DNA of 20,024 nt, from positions 1-20,024 of the forward strand of contig CAMPIH010000023.1 of assembly GCA_946886275.1 (NCBI GenBank), read 5' to 3'. Positions 4,026 through 13,964 of the stretch are shown here, piece by piece; positions within the stretch are counted from its first letter, which is position 1; each line of letters starts with the position of its first letter. A program made the translations under genes and the position numbers. This DNA is from an uncultured Sphingosinicella sp. (lineage in GTDB: Bacteria; Pseudomonadota; Alphaproteobacteria; Sphingomonadales; Sphingomonadaceae). Under the pieces are notes generated by a model. The model had not been told where the DNA came from, made no database searches, and worked only from the letters and a program-made list of their open reading frames with translations.

Positions 4026-7014
4026 TCACGACCCCCTCGCACCGTCCGCACAGATCCCCGTCCTCGGGCACTTCCGGCAGATGCCGCCAGCAGCGGCCGC
4101 ATTTGCGATGGTCTGTCCGGGTGACCTCGATCGTGGCGCCCTGGCCGGGGCCGACCTCCGACACGATGTAGATTTCGGCGAGGTCGGCCAGCGCCTCGTC
4201 GGTCAGATCGAGCTCGAGATCCGGGTAGAGGATCTTCGCCTCGAGGCTCGATCCGATCGTCTTTTCGCGCCGAAGCGGCTCGATGCTCTCCGTCACCCGC
4301 TCGCGCGTGGCCCGGATGAGGTCCCATTTCGCCCCGAGCTCCGGATCGCTCCAGGCGGAGTCGATCGCCGGCCATTCGAGCAGGTGGACCGATCCCTGTT
4401 CGGGGTAGCGGGTCGACCAGACTTCCTCGGCGGTGAAGCAGAGGATCGGGCTGACCCAGCGGACCAGCGCCTGGAACACCTGGTCGAGCACGGTTCGATA
4501 GGCGCGCCTCTTCAGGCTCCCGAGCGGCAGCTTCGGGCCGACGTCGCAGTAGAGCGCGTCCTTTCTTATATCGAAGAAGAAGGCGGAAAGATCGTCATTG
4601 GCGAAGGTCGTGATGAGCCGCGCGTAGCGATTATATTCGAAGCCCTCGCTCGCCTCGCGGAGCTCGCGGTCGAGGCTCGCCAGGCGATGGAGCACCCATC
4701 GCTCCAGCTCCGGCATCTCAGCGACGGCAACCGCTTCTTCGGACTCGAAGCCGGCGAGGGCGCCGAGCAGGTAGCGGAAGCTGTTGCGAAGCTTGCGATA
4801 GGCGTCGGTGGTGGTGGCGAGCACTTCCTTGCCGATCCGGACGTCCTCGAAATAGTCGGTCGAGGCGACCCAGAGGCGGAGGATGTCGGCGCCGTTGTCG
4901 CGGATGATGGCGAGCGGATCGACGACGTTGCCGACCGATTTCGACATCTTCCGCCCCTGCTGGTCCAGAGCGAAGCCGTGGGTCAGGACCGCCTCGTAGG
5001 GCGCCCGGCCGCGGGTACCGCAGCTTTCCAGGAGCGAGGACTGGAACCAGCCACGATGCTGGTCGGACCCTTCGACGTAGAGGTCGGCCCGGACGCCTTC
5101 GCCGTAGCGCGCCTCGACGACGTAGGAATGGGTCGATCCGCTGTCGAACCAGACGTCGAGGATGTCCATGACCGGCTCGAACTCGTCGAGCCTGTAGCCG
5201 TTGCCGAGCAGCGCCTGGTGATCGGCCTGGAACCAGGCGTCGGCGCCGCCTTCGTGGAAGGCGCGGATGATCCGCGAATTGACCGCCGGGTCCTTCAGAT
5301 AGTCGCCGGTCTTGCGGTTGACGTAGAGCGCGATCGGAACCCCCCAGGCGCGCTGCCGGCTGATCACCCAGTCCGGCCGCCCCTCGACCATCGCGCCGAT
5401 CCGGTTCCGCGATTTTTCCGGCACCCAGCGAGTCTCTTCGATCGCGGCCAGGGCGGTCTGCCGGAGCGTTTCACCAGCTCCCGTCCCCGGCTCGCCGGGC
5501 GAGCCCATCTCCGCGCTTCGACCTGCCCCCGGCAAATCGTTGTTCGCGCTTCGATCCATCGGGATGAACCATTGCGGCGTGCAGCGGTAGATGACCTTGG
5601 CTTTCGACCGCCAGCTGTGCGGATAGCTGTGCTGGAAGTCGGCGCTCGCCGCGAGCAGGGCGCCGGCCTCGCGCAGGTCGGAGCAGATCGGCCCGTCCGG
5701 CGCGTTGAATTTATTGTTGATGACGCTGCCCTGGCCGCCCAGCCAGGCCCAGTCCTCGCGATAGCGGCCGTCGTCGGTGACGGCGAAGACGGGGTCGATC
5801 CCGGCCGCCTTGCAGACCAGGAAATCCTCCTCGCCATGGTCGGGCGCCATATGGACGAGCCCGGTTCCGGCGTCGGTGGTGACGTGCTCTCCAGGTAGGA
5901 ACGGGCGTGGTTTCGCAAAAAAGCCGCCGAGTTTGTGCATCGGATGGCGAGCGACGGTGCCGGCGAGGTCGGACCCTTTTATCGGCGAGCCTAAGCCCAA
6001 TTGGTCCGACGCTTCTTCGGCCTGGAGCAACTTGACGTGCGCCCCCTCGGGCAAGTCAGCTCTTTGAAGCGCGGCGTTGAGCCTGTCTGCCAGCGCTGAA
6101 ACCAAACTCTTGGCGACCAGCACCTTCTGGGCTCGATTGCCAAACCATGGATGGGAGTCGCGAACGGCTGCTAGCTCCGGTAGGTCTTCCCGCCGGACCA
6201 TGAGCATCGGAATCACGAGAACATATTCGACGTCCTCGCCATAGGCGATCGCCTGGTTGACCGGGATCGTCCAGGGGGTCGTCGTCCAGATCACCGCATG
6301 GGCGCCGACCAGCTCCGGGATCGGGCTTTCGACGATCTCGAAGCCGACGTCGATCTGGGTCGAGACGACGTCCTCATATTCGACCTCGGCCTCGGCGAGG
6401 GCGGTCTTCTCGACCGGGCTCCACATGACCGGCTTGGCGCCGCGATAGAGCTGGCCGCTTTCGGCGAACTTGAGGAGCTCCTCGACGATCTTCGCCTCGG
6501 CCTCATATTTCATCGTCAGATAGGGATTGTCCCACTCGCCCTGGACTCCGAGGCGCTGGAACTGCTCGGACTGAACGCCGACCCATTTCTCGGCATAGGC
6601 CCGGCATTCGGCGCGGAACTGATCGGTCGGGACCTCGTCCTTGTCGAGCTTCTTCTTTCGATATTGCTCCTCGACCTTCCACTCGATCGGAAGGCCGTGG
6701 CAGTCCCAGCCGGGCACGTAGGGCGCGTCCTTGCCGAGCAGCGACTGCGATCTCACGACGATGTCCTTGAGGATCTTGTTCATCGCATGGCCCATGTGGA
6801 TGTCGCCATTGGCGTAGGGCGGGCCGTCGTGGAGGATGAAGCGCTCGCGTCCGGCGCGGGCGCTGCGGAGCTGCTCGTACAGCTTCGTCTCGGCCCAGCG
6901 GGCGAGGATCGCCGGCTCCTTTTGGGCGAGGCCGGCTTTCATCGGGAAATCGGTCTTGGGCAGGAAGACGGTGTCGCGCCAATCCGGCTTGGGGTTTTCG
7001 GGCTTTTCGGACAT
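4018..7014 (-). CDS. ileS: Isoleucine-tRNA ligase
   Basis: A 998-residue class I aminoacyl-tRNA synthetase that charges tRNA-Ile and edits misactivated valine. The HIGH-type motif is HMGH (73-76) after PPYANGDI. The editing (CP1) domain shows TTTPWT (244-249) and TGLVHMAPDHGEEDF (384-398). KMSKS is at 689-693, and the C-terminal zinc knuckle (CGRCWRH...CGRC) lies just before the stop. At 998 residues it is longer than the roughly 930-970 I expect. The excess maps to two places: residues about 268-347 in the editing domain, which are divergent, and residues 489-514, a Gly/Pro/Ser-rich insert between QWFIPMDR and ETLRQ. Both keep the frame, so the enzyme should be functional. The start lies 12 nt after the ribF stop, with no clear Shine-Dalgarno. 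Confidence 0.97.
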   Translation of the reverse strand: MSEKPENPKPDWRDTVFLPKTDFPMKAGLAQKEPAILARWAETKLYEQLRSARAGRERFILHDGPPYANGDIHMGHAMNKILKDIVVRSQSLLGKDAPYVPGWDCHGLPIEWKVEEQYRKKKLDKDEVPTDQFRAECRAYAEKWVGVQSEQFQRLGVQGEWDNPYLTMKYEAEAKIVEELLKFAESGQLYRGAKPVMWSPVEKTALAEAEVEYEDVVSTQIDVGFEIVESPIPELVGAHAVIWTTTPWTIPVNQAIAYGEDVEYVLVIPMLMVRREDLPELAAVRDSHPWFGNRAQKVLVAKSLVSALADRLNAALQRADLPEGAHVKLLQAEEASDQLGLGSPIKGSDLAGTVARHPMHKLGGFFAKPRPFLPGEHVTTDAGTGLVHMAPDHGEEDFLVCKAAGIDPVFAVTDDGRYREDWAWLGGQGSVINNKFNAPDGPICSDLREAGALLAASADFQHSYPHSWRSKAKVIYRCTPQWFIPMDRSANNDLPGAGRSAEMGSPGEPGTGAGETLRQTALAAIEETRWVPEKSRNRIGAMVEGRPDWVISRQRAWGVPIALYVNRKTGDYLKDPAVNSRIIRAFHEGGADAWFQADHQALLGNGYRLDEFEPVMDILDVWFDSGSTHSYVVEARYGEGVRADLYVEGSDQHRGWFQSSLLESCGTRGRAPYEAVLTHGFALDQQGRKMSKSVGNVVDPLAIIRDNGADILRLWVASTDYFEDVRIGKEVLATTTDAYRKLRNSFRYLLGALAGFESEEAVAVAEMPELERWVLHRLASLDRELREASEGFEYNRYARLITTFANDDLSAFFFDIRKDALYCDVGPKLPLGSLKRRAYRTVLDQVFQALVRWVSPILCFTAEEVWSTRYPEQGSVHLLEWPAIDSAWSDPELGAKWDLIRATRERVTESIEPLRREKTIGSSLEAKILYPDLELDLTDEALADLAEIYIVSEVGPGQGATIEVTRTDHRKCGRCWRHLPEVPEDGDLCGRCEGVVNG
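5473..5550 (-). repeat. In-frame insert in ileS with a 17-bp perfect palindrome
   Basis: This stretch encodes about 26 residues (SANNDLPGAGRSAEMGSPGE and onward to GTGAG) that interrupt the conserved block between QWFIPMDR and ETLRQ of isoleucyl-tRNA synthetase. At DNA level it holds GGCTCGCC-G-GGCGAGCC (5489-5505), a perfect 8-bp inverted repeat, and two copies of CGAAGCGCG (gene sense), one at each side. It looks like a small palindromic element inserted in frame, similar in principle to Rickettsia palindromic elements found inside coding genes. Whether copies exist elsewhere cannot be seen in this window. Confidence 0.45.
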
Positions 7015-7026
7015 TGCGGGCGGGGC

Positions 7027-7968
7027 TTAGGCGAGGGGCGGCGCGGCGGCAAGACGGCGGCGGGCCTCGTCGCAGTCGCGGGCGATCTGGACCTTCAGGG
7101 CGTCGAGATCGTCGAACCTTTCCTCGGTGCGGATGAAGGAGATCAGCTCGACCTCGATTCGTCGTCCGTAGAGGCGGCCCTCGAAGTCGAAGAAATAGGG
7201 TTCGAGCAATTCCTTCGGTGGATCGAACATCGGCCGGACGCCGAGATTGGCGACTCCGTCGAGGACTCGGCCCCTCGGCAGCCGGCCGCGAACCGCATAG
7301 ACCCCGAAGCGCGGCCGAAGATAATTGCCGAGCGCGATATTGGCGGTCGGGTAGCCGAGCTTTCGGCCTCTCTTGTCGCCATGCTCGACCTCGCCCTCGA
7401 TCGCGAACGGACGGGTCAGAAGAGACGTCGCGGTCTCGCAGTCGCCGGCCTGGAGCGCCTCGCGGATCCGGCTCGAGGAGACCGGCTCGCCGCCGTCGTT
7501 CACCGGGCTGACCGAATCGACCGAGATCCGATTCGCCTGGCCGAGCAGCTTGAGCACCTCGACATTGCCGCCGCGGCCCTTGCCGAAGGTGAAGTCCTCG
7601 CCGGTGACGACTCCGGCGGCGCCGATCCGGCTGACAAGATAATCGGTGACGAAATCCGGGGCCATGACCGAAGCCAGCTCGGCGTTGAAATGGAAAACGA
7701 GCATCGCGTCGGCACCCGCCTCGGCGAACAGCCGCTGGCGCTGGTCGAGCGTGGTCAGCCGGAACGGCGGCACGTCCGGCGCGAAGAAGCGCACCGGGTG
7801 GGGATCGAAGGTCGCGACCAGCGCCGGACGGCCTTCGGCCCGGGCGCGCGACACCGCTCGCGCCACCACCGCCTGGTGGCCCTTGTGAAACCCGTCGAAA
7901 TTGCCGAGCGCGACGATGCCGCCGCGAAGCGGGGCCGGAACCGCCGAGCCCCCGTCAAGGCGCTCCAT
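7027..7968 (-). CDS. ribF: Bifunctional riboflavin kinase / FAD synthetase
   Basis: A 313-residue cytoplasmic enzyme that phosphorylates riboflavin to FMN and adenylylates FMN to FAD. The N-terminal FAD synthetase domain has the nucleotidyltransferase motif GNFDGFHKGH (22-31), TFDPHP (53-58) and VSSSRIRE (163-170). The C-terminal flavokinase domain has GYPTANI (205-211) and a long beta-barrel region ending near residue 305. I chose the ATG at 7968 because the family starts a few residues before the GNFDG block; the frame is open further upstream but would overlap folA. There is no strong ribosome site. It is 53 nt downstream of folA and 12 nt upstream of ileS, so it sits in a tight gene string, and the ribF-ileS-lspA order is widely conserved. 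Confidence 0.96.
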   Translation of the reverse strand: MERLDGGSAVPAPLRGGIVALGNFDGFHKGHQAVVARAVSRARAEGRPALVATFDPHPVRFFAPDVPPFRLTTLDQRQRLFAEAGADAMLVFHFNAELASVMAPDFVTDYLVSRIGAAGVVTGEDFTFGKGRGGNVEVLKLLGQANRISVDSVSPVNDGGEPVSSSRIREALQAGDCETATSLLTRPFAIEGEVEHGDKRGRKLGYPTANIALGNYLRPRFGVYAVRGRLPRGRVLDGVANLGVRPMFDPPKELLEPYFFDFEGRLYGRRIEVELISFIRTEERFDDLDALKVQIARDCDEARRRLAAAPPLA

Positions 7969-8021
7969 GGCGGCGTGTATAGGGAGCCGATCCCGCGAAG
8001 CCAATCGCGGCGGCACCGGCT

Positions 8022-8576
<555 letters not shown>

Positions 8577-9371
8577 TCAGACGGCGACCGGCGCCTTGAT
8601 GTGCGGGTGGGCCTCGTAGTCCGAGATCTCGAAATCCTCGAAGCGATACTCGTCGATCGCCGGCGGCCGCCGAAGGAGCGTCAGCTTCGGCAGCGGCTTC
8701 GGCTCGCGGGTCAGCTGCTCGCGGGCCTGGTCGAGATGGTTGGAGTAGAGATGGCAGTCGCCGCCGGTCCACACGAACGTCCCCGGCTCCAGATTGCATT
8801 GCTGGGCGAGCATGTGGGTGAGCAAGGCGTAGCTTGCGATGTTGAACGGCACGCCGAGGAAGACGTCGGCGCTTCGCTGGTACATTTGCAGGTTCAGCCT
8901 GCCGCCGGCGACCTGGGTCTGGAACAGGCAGTGGCACGGCGCCAGCGCCATCAGGTGAAGCTCGGCCGGGTTCCACGCGGTGACGATCTGGCGGCGCGAG
9001 GCCGGGTCGTTCTTGATGAGGTCGATGAGGCCCGCAATCTGGTCGATCTCGCGGCCGTCCGGCGCCTGCCAGCGCCGCCACTGCTTGCCGTAGACCGGTC
9101 CGAGATCGCCTTCGTCATCGGCCCATTCGTCCCAGATGCTGACCCGGTTCTCCTGAAGCCAGCGGACGTTGGTGTCGCCCTTGAGGAACCACAGCAATTC
9201 GATGAGGATCGACCTGATGTGGAGCTTCTTCGTCGTCAGCAGCGGAAAGCCCTTCGCAAGGTCGAACCGCATCTGGTGACCGAAAACGGAGCGGGTCCCG
9301 ACACCGGTCCGGTCCTTCTGCTCGACGCCTTCGTCGAGGATGAGCTGAAGCAGATCGAGATAAGCGCGCAT
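8577..9371 (-). CDS. thyA: Thymidylate synthase (ThyA type)
   Basis: A 264-residue enzyme, the same length as the E. coli protein, that methylates dUMP to dTMP using methylene-tetrahydrofolate and yields dihydrofolate. Visible features: R21 in DRTGVGT for phosphate binding, the double Arg at 126-127 (SRRQIV), the nucleophile C146 in [10 protein letters not shown], and the dUMP-binding block [17 protein letters not shown]. The C-terminus ends IKAPVAV, as in the family. The ATG at 9371 gives MRAYLDLL and matches the usual start; the frame extends 12 codons further upstream. It lies 37 nt after the methyltransferase-like gene and just before folA, which recycles its product. Confidence 0.97.
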   Translation of the reverse strand: MRAYLDLLQLILDEGVEQKDRTGVGTRSVFGHQMRFDLAKGFPLLTTKKLHIRSILIELLWFLKGDTNVRWLQENRVSIWDEWADDEGDLGPVYGKQWRRWQAPDGREIDQIAGLIDLIKNDPASRRQIVTAWNPAELHLMALAPCHCLFQTQVAGGRLNLQMYQRSADVFLGVPFNIASYALLTHMLAQQCNLEPGTFVWTGGDCHLYSNHLDQAREQLTREPKPLPKLTLLRRPPAIDEYRFEDFEISDYEAHPHIKAPVAV

Positions 9372-9408
9372 CGCAAGACTATGCCGCCTCGCCGCGGCCT
9401 GCGCCACC

Positions 9409-10110
9409 TCACAATTCGCAGGTCGGGATGTCCTGGGGCTCGGGTCGGGCCTCTCGCGCCTCGAACTGGGCGAAATAGGATTCGGTGTCGGCCAGGCGCT
9501 CGAAGCGGGTCAGCTCGTAGCCGACCGCGGCGAATTCACAGACCAGGAGTCGCGGCGGCGTGCCGTGGCGGTCGGTCGGCCGGTCGGCGTCGACGACGAC
9601 GACGCTGCCGTTGCGCTTCAGGCCACCGCGCAGGTTCCAGAGGAACTCGCTGGGCCGCTCGATCTCGTGATACATGTGGATCATGAAGATCCGGTCGAAC
9701 GAGGCCGGCGGCAGCTGCGGATCGTTGGGCAGGCCGAGCTTCAGTGCGACATTGTCGAGCCGCTCGCGCTGGACCCGGTTGGCGAGGTCGCGGATCGTGT
9801 CCGGGATGATGTCCTCGGCCAGCACTCGGCCCGTCGGTCCGACCATCGGCGCCAGCCGGACGGTATAATAGCCTTCGCCGGCGCCGATGTCGGCGACCCG
9901 CATCCCCGGCTTGACCTCGGCGAGCCGGGTCACCGTCTCGAACTCGCCGCTTCGATCCCGGGCGTCCTCGTTGAGATAGCGCGAGGATTCGATCGGGGCG
10001 ACCGGCCGATGCGGCTCGGGGAAAGTGGTTTCGGCCGGCTGCTCCCGGCAGCCGGATGCGATCAGCGCGAGGGCAAGCAGCCCCGCTTGGCCGAAACGCC
10101 TAATCGACAT
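9409..10110 (-). CDS. Exported lipoprotein with a class I SAM-methyltransferase fold
   Basis: A 233-residue protein. The N-terminus [21 protein letters not shown] is a lipoprotein signal: charged start, hydrophobic stretch, and lipobox ASGC with Cys at 21. A Pro-rich linker leads into a Rossmann-type methyltransferase domain with motif [13 protein letters not shown] (72-83), an acidic residue at the end of strand 2 (LAED, 97-100), and [13 protein letters not shown] (138-150) as motif IV. The start ATG overlaps the end of prfB by 11 nt, so the two are translationally coupled. SAM is not known to be supplied to the periplasm, so either the signal is not used, the fold binds something else, or the ligand arrives another way. 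Related signal-bearing methyltransferase-like proteins exist in proteobacteria, with no role known to me. Confidence 0.8.
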   Translation of the reverse strand: MSIRRFGQAGLLALALIASGCREQPAETTFPEPHRPVAPIESSRYLNEDARDRSGEFETVTRLAEVKPGMRVADIGAGEGYYTVRLAPMVGPTGRVLAEDIIPDTIRDLANRVQRERLDNVALKLGLPNDPQLPPASFDRIFMIHMYHEIERPSEFLWNLRGGLKRNGSVVVVDADRPTDRHGTPPRLLVCEFAAVGYELTRFERLADTESYFAQFEAREARPEPQDIPTCEL

Positions 10111-11227
10111 CTTCCACGTCGACCTTCTCGCCGGTGACGCGCTGCGACAGAGCGGCGGCCATGAATCGATCGAGATCGCCGTCGAGCACCTCGCTAGGCG
10201 AGGTCGAGGTGACTCCGGTGCGAAGGTCCTTCACCAGCTGATAGGGCTGGAGGACGTAGGACCGGATCTGGTGGCCCCAGCCGATATCCGACTTGGCCGC
10301 ATGCTGGGCGCTCGCCTCGGCCTCTCGGCGCTGGAGCTCGGCTTCGTAGAGCCGGGCCTTGAGCATCTTCATCGCCTCGGCCCGGTTCTTGTGCTGTGAA
10401 CGCTGGTTCTGACAGGCGACGATGATCCCGGTCGGGACGTGGGTGATCCTGACCGCGCTATCGGTCGTGTTGACGTGCTGCCCGCCGGCTCCGGAGGAGC
10501 GGTAGGTGTCGATCTTCAGATCCTTTTCCTCGACCTCGACGTCGATATTCTCGTCGATCTCGGGATAGACCCAGACGCTCGCGAAGCTTGTGTGGCGGCG
10601 GGCCGAGCTGTCATAGGGGCTGATCCGGACGAGCCGGTGGACGCCGCTTTCGGTCTTTGCATAGCCATAGGCATTCTCGCCCTTGAGCAGCAATGTCGCC
10701 GACTTGATTCCCGCCTGCTCGCCGGAATGGTGATCGACCAGCTCCACCTTCATTCCGTGCCGTTCGGCCCAGCGCGCATACATGCGCTGGAGCATCTCGG
10801 CCCAGTCCTGGCTCTCGGTGCCGCCGGCGCCGGCATTGATCTCGACATAGGTGTTGTTGGCGTCCGCCTCGCCGGCGAGTAGCGCCGCGACCTTGTCCTT
10901 CTCCGCCTTGTCGGCGAGCGCGGCCAGAGCTTTGACGCCGTCGTCGACCAGGGCTTCGTCGCCCTCGCTTTCGGCCATCTCGATGAGCTCGACCGTGTCC
11001 TGGAGATCGCCTTCGATCGCACGGGTCGCGCCGATCGCCTGCTCGAGCCGGCGCCGCTCGCGCATCACGTCCTGGGCGCCCTTGGGATCGTTCCACAAGG
11101 ACGGGTCCTCGACCTTTGCATTCAGCTCCTCGAGCCGCTTCAGCGCCCGGTCCCAATCGAGGAATCGGCGCAACAAATCGAGGGCGGAACGGATCTGGTC
11201 GATATGGGCTTGCGCTTCGGCGCGCAT
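10100..11227 (-). CDS. prfB: Peptide chain release factor 2
   Basis: A 375-residue class I release factor that reads UGA and UAA and triggers peptide release. The GGQ tripeptide is at 248-250 in [17 protein letters not shown]. The codon-recognition tripeptide is SPY (203-205, in [15 protein letters not shown]) rather than the SPF of E. coli; I recall this Tyr as usual in alphaproteobacteria. The N-terminal helical domain covers roughly residues 1-110. No in-frame UGA or slippery CTTTGAC is present near codon 26 (the reading is LLRRFLDWD without interruption), so the autoregulatory +1 frameshift of E. coli is absent. It is 125 nt downstream of mrcA, across two hairpins, and its stop overlaps the next gene. 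Confidence 0.97.
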   Translation of the reverse strand: MRAEAQAHIDQIRSALDLLRRFLDWDRALKRLEELNAKVEDPSLWNDPKGAQDVMRERRRLEQAIGATRAIEGDLQDTVELIEMAESEGDEALVDDGVKALAALADKAEKDKVAALLAGEADANNTYVEINAGAGGTESQDWAEMLQRMYARWAERHGMKVELVDHHSGEQAGIKSATLLLKGENAYGYAKTESGVHRLVRISPYDSSARRHTSFASVWVYPEIDENIDVEVEEKDLKIDTYRSSGAGGQHVNTTDSAVRITHVPTGIIVACQNQRSQHKNRAEAMKMLKARLYEAELQRREAEASAQHAAKSDIGWGHQIRSYVLQPYQLVKDLRTGVTSTSPSEVLDGDLDRFMAAALSQRVTGEKVDVEDVD

Positions 11228-11294
11228 CTTCAAGGTCTCCAATGGGCCGCTCCCCGGCTCGTCGCCTGGGCGCAGATTGATCGCTCGGGTGAAC

Positions 11295-11335
11295 TCCGGC
11301 TTTCGCCGGAACGGGCCTGCGTTCGCCCGCAGGCC
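11295..11335 (-). terminator. Tandem hairpins between mrcA and prfB
   Basis: Two perfect stem-loops in a row on the minus strand: GGCCTGCG-GGCGAA-CGCAGGCC (11335-11314), 18 bases after the mrcA stop, then TCCGGC-GAAA-GCCGGA (11310-11295) with a GNRA tetraloop. No T-tract follows, so they may be a weak terminator, an mRNA 3'-end stabiliser or a processing site that lets mrcA and prfB be expressed at different levels. Confidence 0.5.
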
Positions 11336-11352
11336 TATAGTTGCGCGACGGC

Positions 11353-13860
11353 CTAGTAAATCCCGCCCTCGCGTTGCAGGAAATCGCTGTCGCGGCGATC
11401 GCTCCGGGCGACGACGGCCCGGCGGGCGGGCGCGCGCTCGGCAAGCTGTCCCTCGTCGCGCTCGATCGTGCGCCTCGGCTCGCTTTCCGGTTTGAACGCC
11501 TCCCAGATCACCGCCGCCCTGGGATCGTCGGGCGGCCAGCCGCCGAACACCCGCCGGCCCGAGCGGCGATCGATTCGCACCATCCGGATGCCCTGCGGGG
11601 CGCGGAACGGAACCACCGGCATGTCGCGGAAGGCGGTCTGGGCGAATTGCTTGAAGATCGGCGCGGCGATTCGCCCGCCTTGGGCATAATGGCCCATCGG
11701 CCGCGGCTGATCGTAGCCGACATAGACTCCGGCGACGACGTCCTGAGAGCCGCCGATGAACCAGACATTGGTCGGGCCGCTCGTCGTCCCGGTCTTGCCG
11801 AACAGGGGCCGGTTGAGATCGCGAAGAACGGTCGCGGTGCCGCGCTGGACGACGCCCTCGAGCATGTGGACGACCTGATAGGCGGTCATCGGGTCGATGA
11901 TCTGCCGGGTCCTGAGCGGCGGCCGGGGCATCGGCCGGCCGTTCCAGTCGGGGGCGTTGCAGCCCTCGCAGGGACGGGTGTCGGCGCGCCAGATCACTTT
12001 GCCGTTTCTGTCCTGGACATAGTCGATCAGAGTCGGCGTCAGCGCCCGTCCCTGATTGGCCAGGATCGCGAACGCGTTGGTGATCTGGAGGACGGTCGTG
12101 TCGCCGGCGCCGAGCGAGATCGCCAGATAGGGCGGATATTCGCCGATGCCCATCCGTTCGGCGACCCGAACCACCTGGTCCATGCCCGTCTGGTTGGCAG
12201 TCCGAACCGTCATCAGGTTGCGCGATTGCTCGAGACCCCAACGCATCGTCTGCGGTCCGGCATGGCCGCCCGAGAAGTTGCGGAAGCATTTCGCCTGCGG
12301 AGTCCCCTGGTTCACGCAGAACGGACCGTCGACGACGATCGAGGCGGGAGTCATGCCGTTGTCGAGCGCTGCGGCATAGACGAACGGCTTGAAGGTCGAG
12401 CCGGGCTGCCGCATCGCCTGGGTGGCCCGGTTGAAGTCGGACAGTCGCGCGTCGAAGCCGCCCTGCATCGCCAGGATCCGGCCCGAACTCACGTCCTCGG
12501 CGACGAAGCCGCCGGAAACCTCGGGAATGGTCCGAAGCGCGAAGGCGTCGCCGGAGCGCTCGACGGCGATGATCGCCCCTGGCCGAAGAGCGCTGAAGGC
12601 CGGCTCGCCGCTGCCGCGCTTCGGCATCGAGGCGAGCGAGGCGGGAAGGGTCCCTGTGGTGCCGTCGGTGAAGCCGATCGTGGCGCTTGTCCCATCCTTC
12701 TCGAGGACGACGGCCGATCGCCAGTCGGGATAGCCGGCGCCGAACGCGGCGAGCGAAAGCTGCGAGCGCCAGTCGCCCGACATGTCGACGCTGAGGCCGG
12801 GGTCGCGCCAGCCGCGGCCGCTCTCGAAGCGGACGAGCCCGTCGCGGAGCGCTTCCTCAGCCGCCTGCTGCATGACCGGGTGGTAGGAGCTTCGGACCCA
12901 CAGGCCGCCGGCATAGACGCTGTTCGGGCCCGCCTCGGCATTCTCGCCGAACCGGTCGATCAGCCGGCGCCGGACCTCCTCCATGAAATAGCCGCCGACA
13001 TTTTCGAGGCTGTCGGGGCTGCTGCGAAGGGTGCCGAGCGGTTGGGCGACCGCTTGCGCATGCTGGGCCGGGGTGATGAACTCGTTGCGCCGCATTTCGC
13101 CGAGCACCCAGTTGCGCCGCGCCAGGGCACGGTCGCCGTGTCGGATCGGGTCGTAATTGGACGGCGCCTTGGGAAGGACGGCGAGATAGGCCGCCTCGGC
13201 GATCGTCAGCTGTTCGACATCCTTGTCGAAATAGGCGCGCGACGCCGCCTGGACGCCATAGGCGTTACGGCCGAGGAAGATCTGGTTGAGATAGAGCTCG
13301 AGGATCTGTTCCTTCTCGAGCACCGATTCCATTCGCCGGGCGAGGAACAGCTCGCGGATCTTGCGGGTGTAGGTGACCTCGTTGGTGAGAAGCAGGTTCT
13401 TGGCGACCTGCTGGGTGATGGTCGAGGCGCCGACCGGCCGGCCGGAGCTCGTCATGTTGGTGAAGATCGCGCTGATGATGCCCGGAATGTCGACTCCCGA
13501 ATGGCTGAAGAAGGTCCGGTCCTCGGCGGCGATGAAGGCGTTGATCAGGTGCGGCGGAAGCTCCTCATAGGCAAGCTGGACCCGCCGCTCGCGGGCGAAG
13601 CTCTGGACCGGCTGCCCGTTCACGTCGCGGACGTAGGTCGGCAGGACCGGCTGGTAGTTGAGCAGGGATTCGGCGGAAGGCAGGCCGCGCGCGAAGATCA
13701 GCCAGAGGATGAAATAGGCGATCAGCGGAAGCGCCAGTAGCGCCAGCAGGAACTTGACCCAGCGCTTCCGCCAGGCCTCGCGAACGAAAGTGCCGGCGCG
13801 GCTGCCGTACCGGCCGAGATCCCGGTGAAGGGTGATACGCTGACTAACCATGAAGCCCAT
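11353..13860 (-). CDS. mrcA: Penicillin-binding protein 1A (bifunctional class A PBP)
   Basis: An 835-residue inner-membrane enzyme that polymerises and cross-links peptidoglycan in the periplasm. Layout: a basic cytoplasmic N-terminus, one membrane anchor (about residues 36-57), a GT51 glycosyltransferase domain with catalytic E113 in [10 protein letters not shown], the second GT block [15 protein letters not shown] (144-158) and [13 protein letters not shown], then an OB-like insert of about 130 residues. The transpeptidase domain follows with STFK (488-491, nucleophile S488), SRN (546-548) and KTGT (689-692). The tail is Arg-rich. The start could be the ATG at 13860 or the one three codons later; neither has a good ribosome site. 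It lies 104 nt after the amidase gene, a gap that holds a small GCGGG/CCCGC hairpin (13875-13887). Pairing with an amidase fits joint control of wall growth and splitting. Confidence 0.96.
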   Translation of the reverse strand: MGFMVSQRITLHRDLGRYGSRAGTFVREAWRKRWVKFLLALLALPLIAYFILWLIFARGLPSAESLLNYQPVLPTYVRDVNGQPVQSFARERRVQLAYEELPPHLINAFIAAEDRTFFSHSGVDIPGIISAIFTNMTSSGRPVGASTITQQVAKNLLLTNEVTYTRKIRELFLARRMESVLEKEQILELYLNQIFLGRNAYGVQAASRAYFDKDVEQLTIAEAAYLAVLPKAPSNYDPIRHGDRALARRNWVLGEMRRNEFITPAQHAQAVAQPLGTLRSSPDSLENVGGYFMEEVRRRLIDRFGENAEAGPNSVYAGGLWVRSSYHPVMQQAAEEALRDGLVRFESGRGWRDPGLSVDMSGDWRSQLSLAAFGAGYPDWRSAVVLEKDGTSATIGFTDGTTGTLPASLASMPKRGSGEPAFSALRPGAIIAVERSGDAFALRTIPEVSGGFVAEDVSSGRILAMQGGFDARLSDFNRATQAMRQPGSTFKPFVYAAALDNGMTPASIVVDGPFCVNQGTPQAKCFRNFSGGHAGPQTMRWGLEQSRNLMTVRTANQTGMDQVVRVAERMGIGEYPPYLAISLGAGDTTVLQITNAFAILANQGRALTPTLIDYVQDRNGKVIWRADTRPCEGCNAPDWNGRPMPRPPLRTRQIIDPMTAYQVVHMLEGVVQRGTATVLRDLNRPLFGKTGTTSGPTNVWFIGGSQDVVAGVYVGYDQPRPMGHYAQGGRIAAPIFKQFAQTAFRDMPVVPFRAPQGIRMVRIDRRSGRRVFGGWPPDDPRAAVIWEAFKPESEPRRTIERDEGQLAERAPARRAVVARSDRRDSDFLQREGGIY

Positions 13861-13964
13861 AGTTTAGGTTGTGGGCGGGATGCCCGCAATGGGGCGCCGA
13901 CCTCGAACCACCGCATCGGTGGCGAGAGCCGTGCCGATTTCGCCGGGACGGGCTCACTATGCCT

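Noticed and set aside
3907..5898. 663-codon open frame on the plus strand antisense to ileS
   Set aside because: It overlaps a fully conserved isoleucyl-tRNA synthetase, has no recognisable domain and Asp/Arg-rich composition typical of antisense frames in high-GC DNA.
10100..11227. Programmed +1 frameshift in prfB
   Set aside because: No UGA or CTTTGAC near codon 26; the frame is continuous.
11228..12289. Upstream extension of the prfB frame to 729 codons
   Set aside because: The extension lies in another frame of mrcA; release factor 2 homology begins at the ATG at 11227 and gives a normal-length protein.
11341..13740. 799-codon open frame on the plus strand antisense to mrcA
   Set aside because: The minus strand encodes an intact PBP1A with all motifs; the antisense frame shows no family features.
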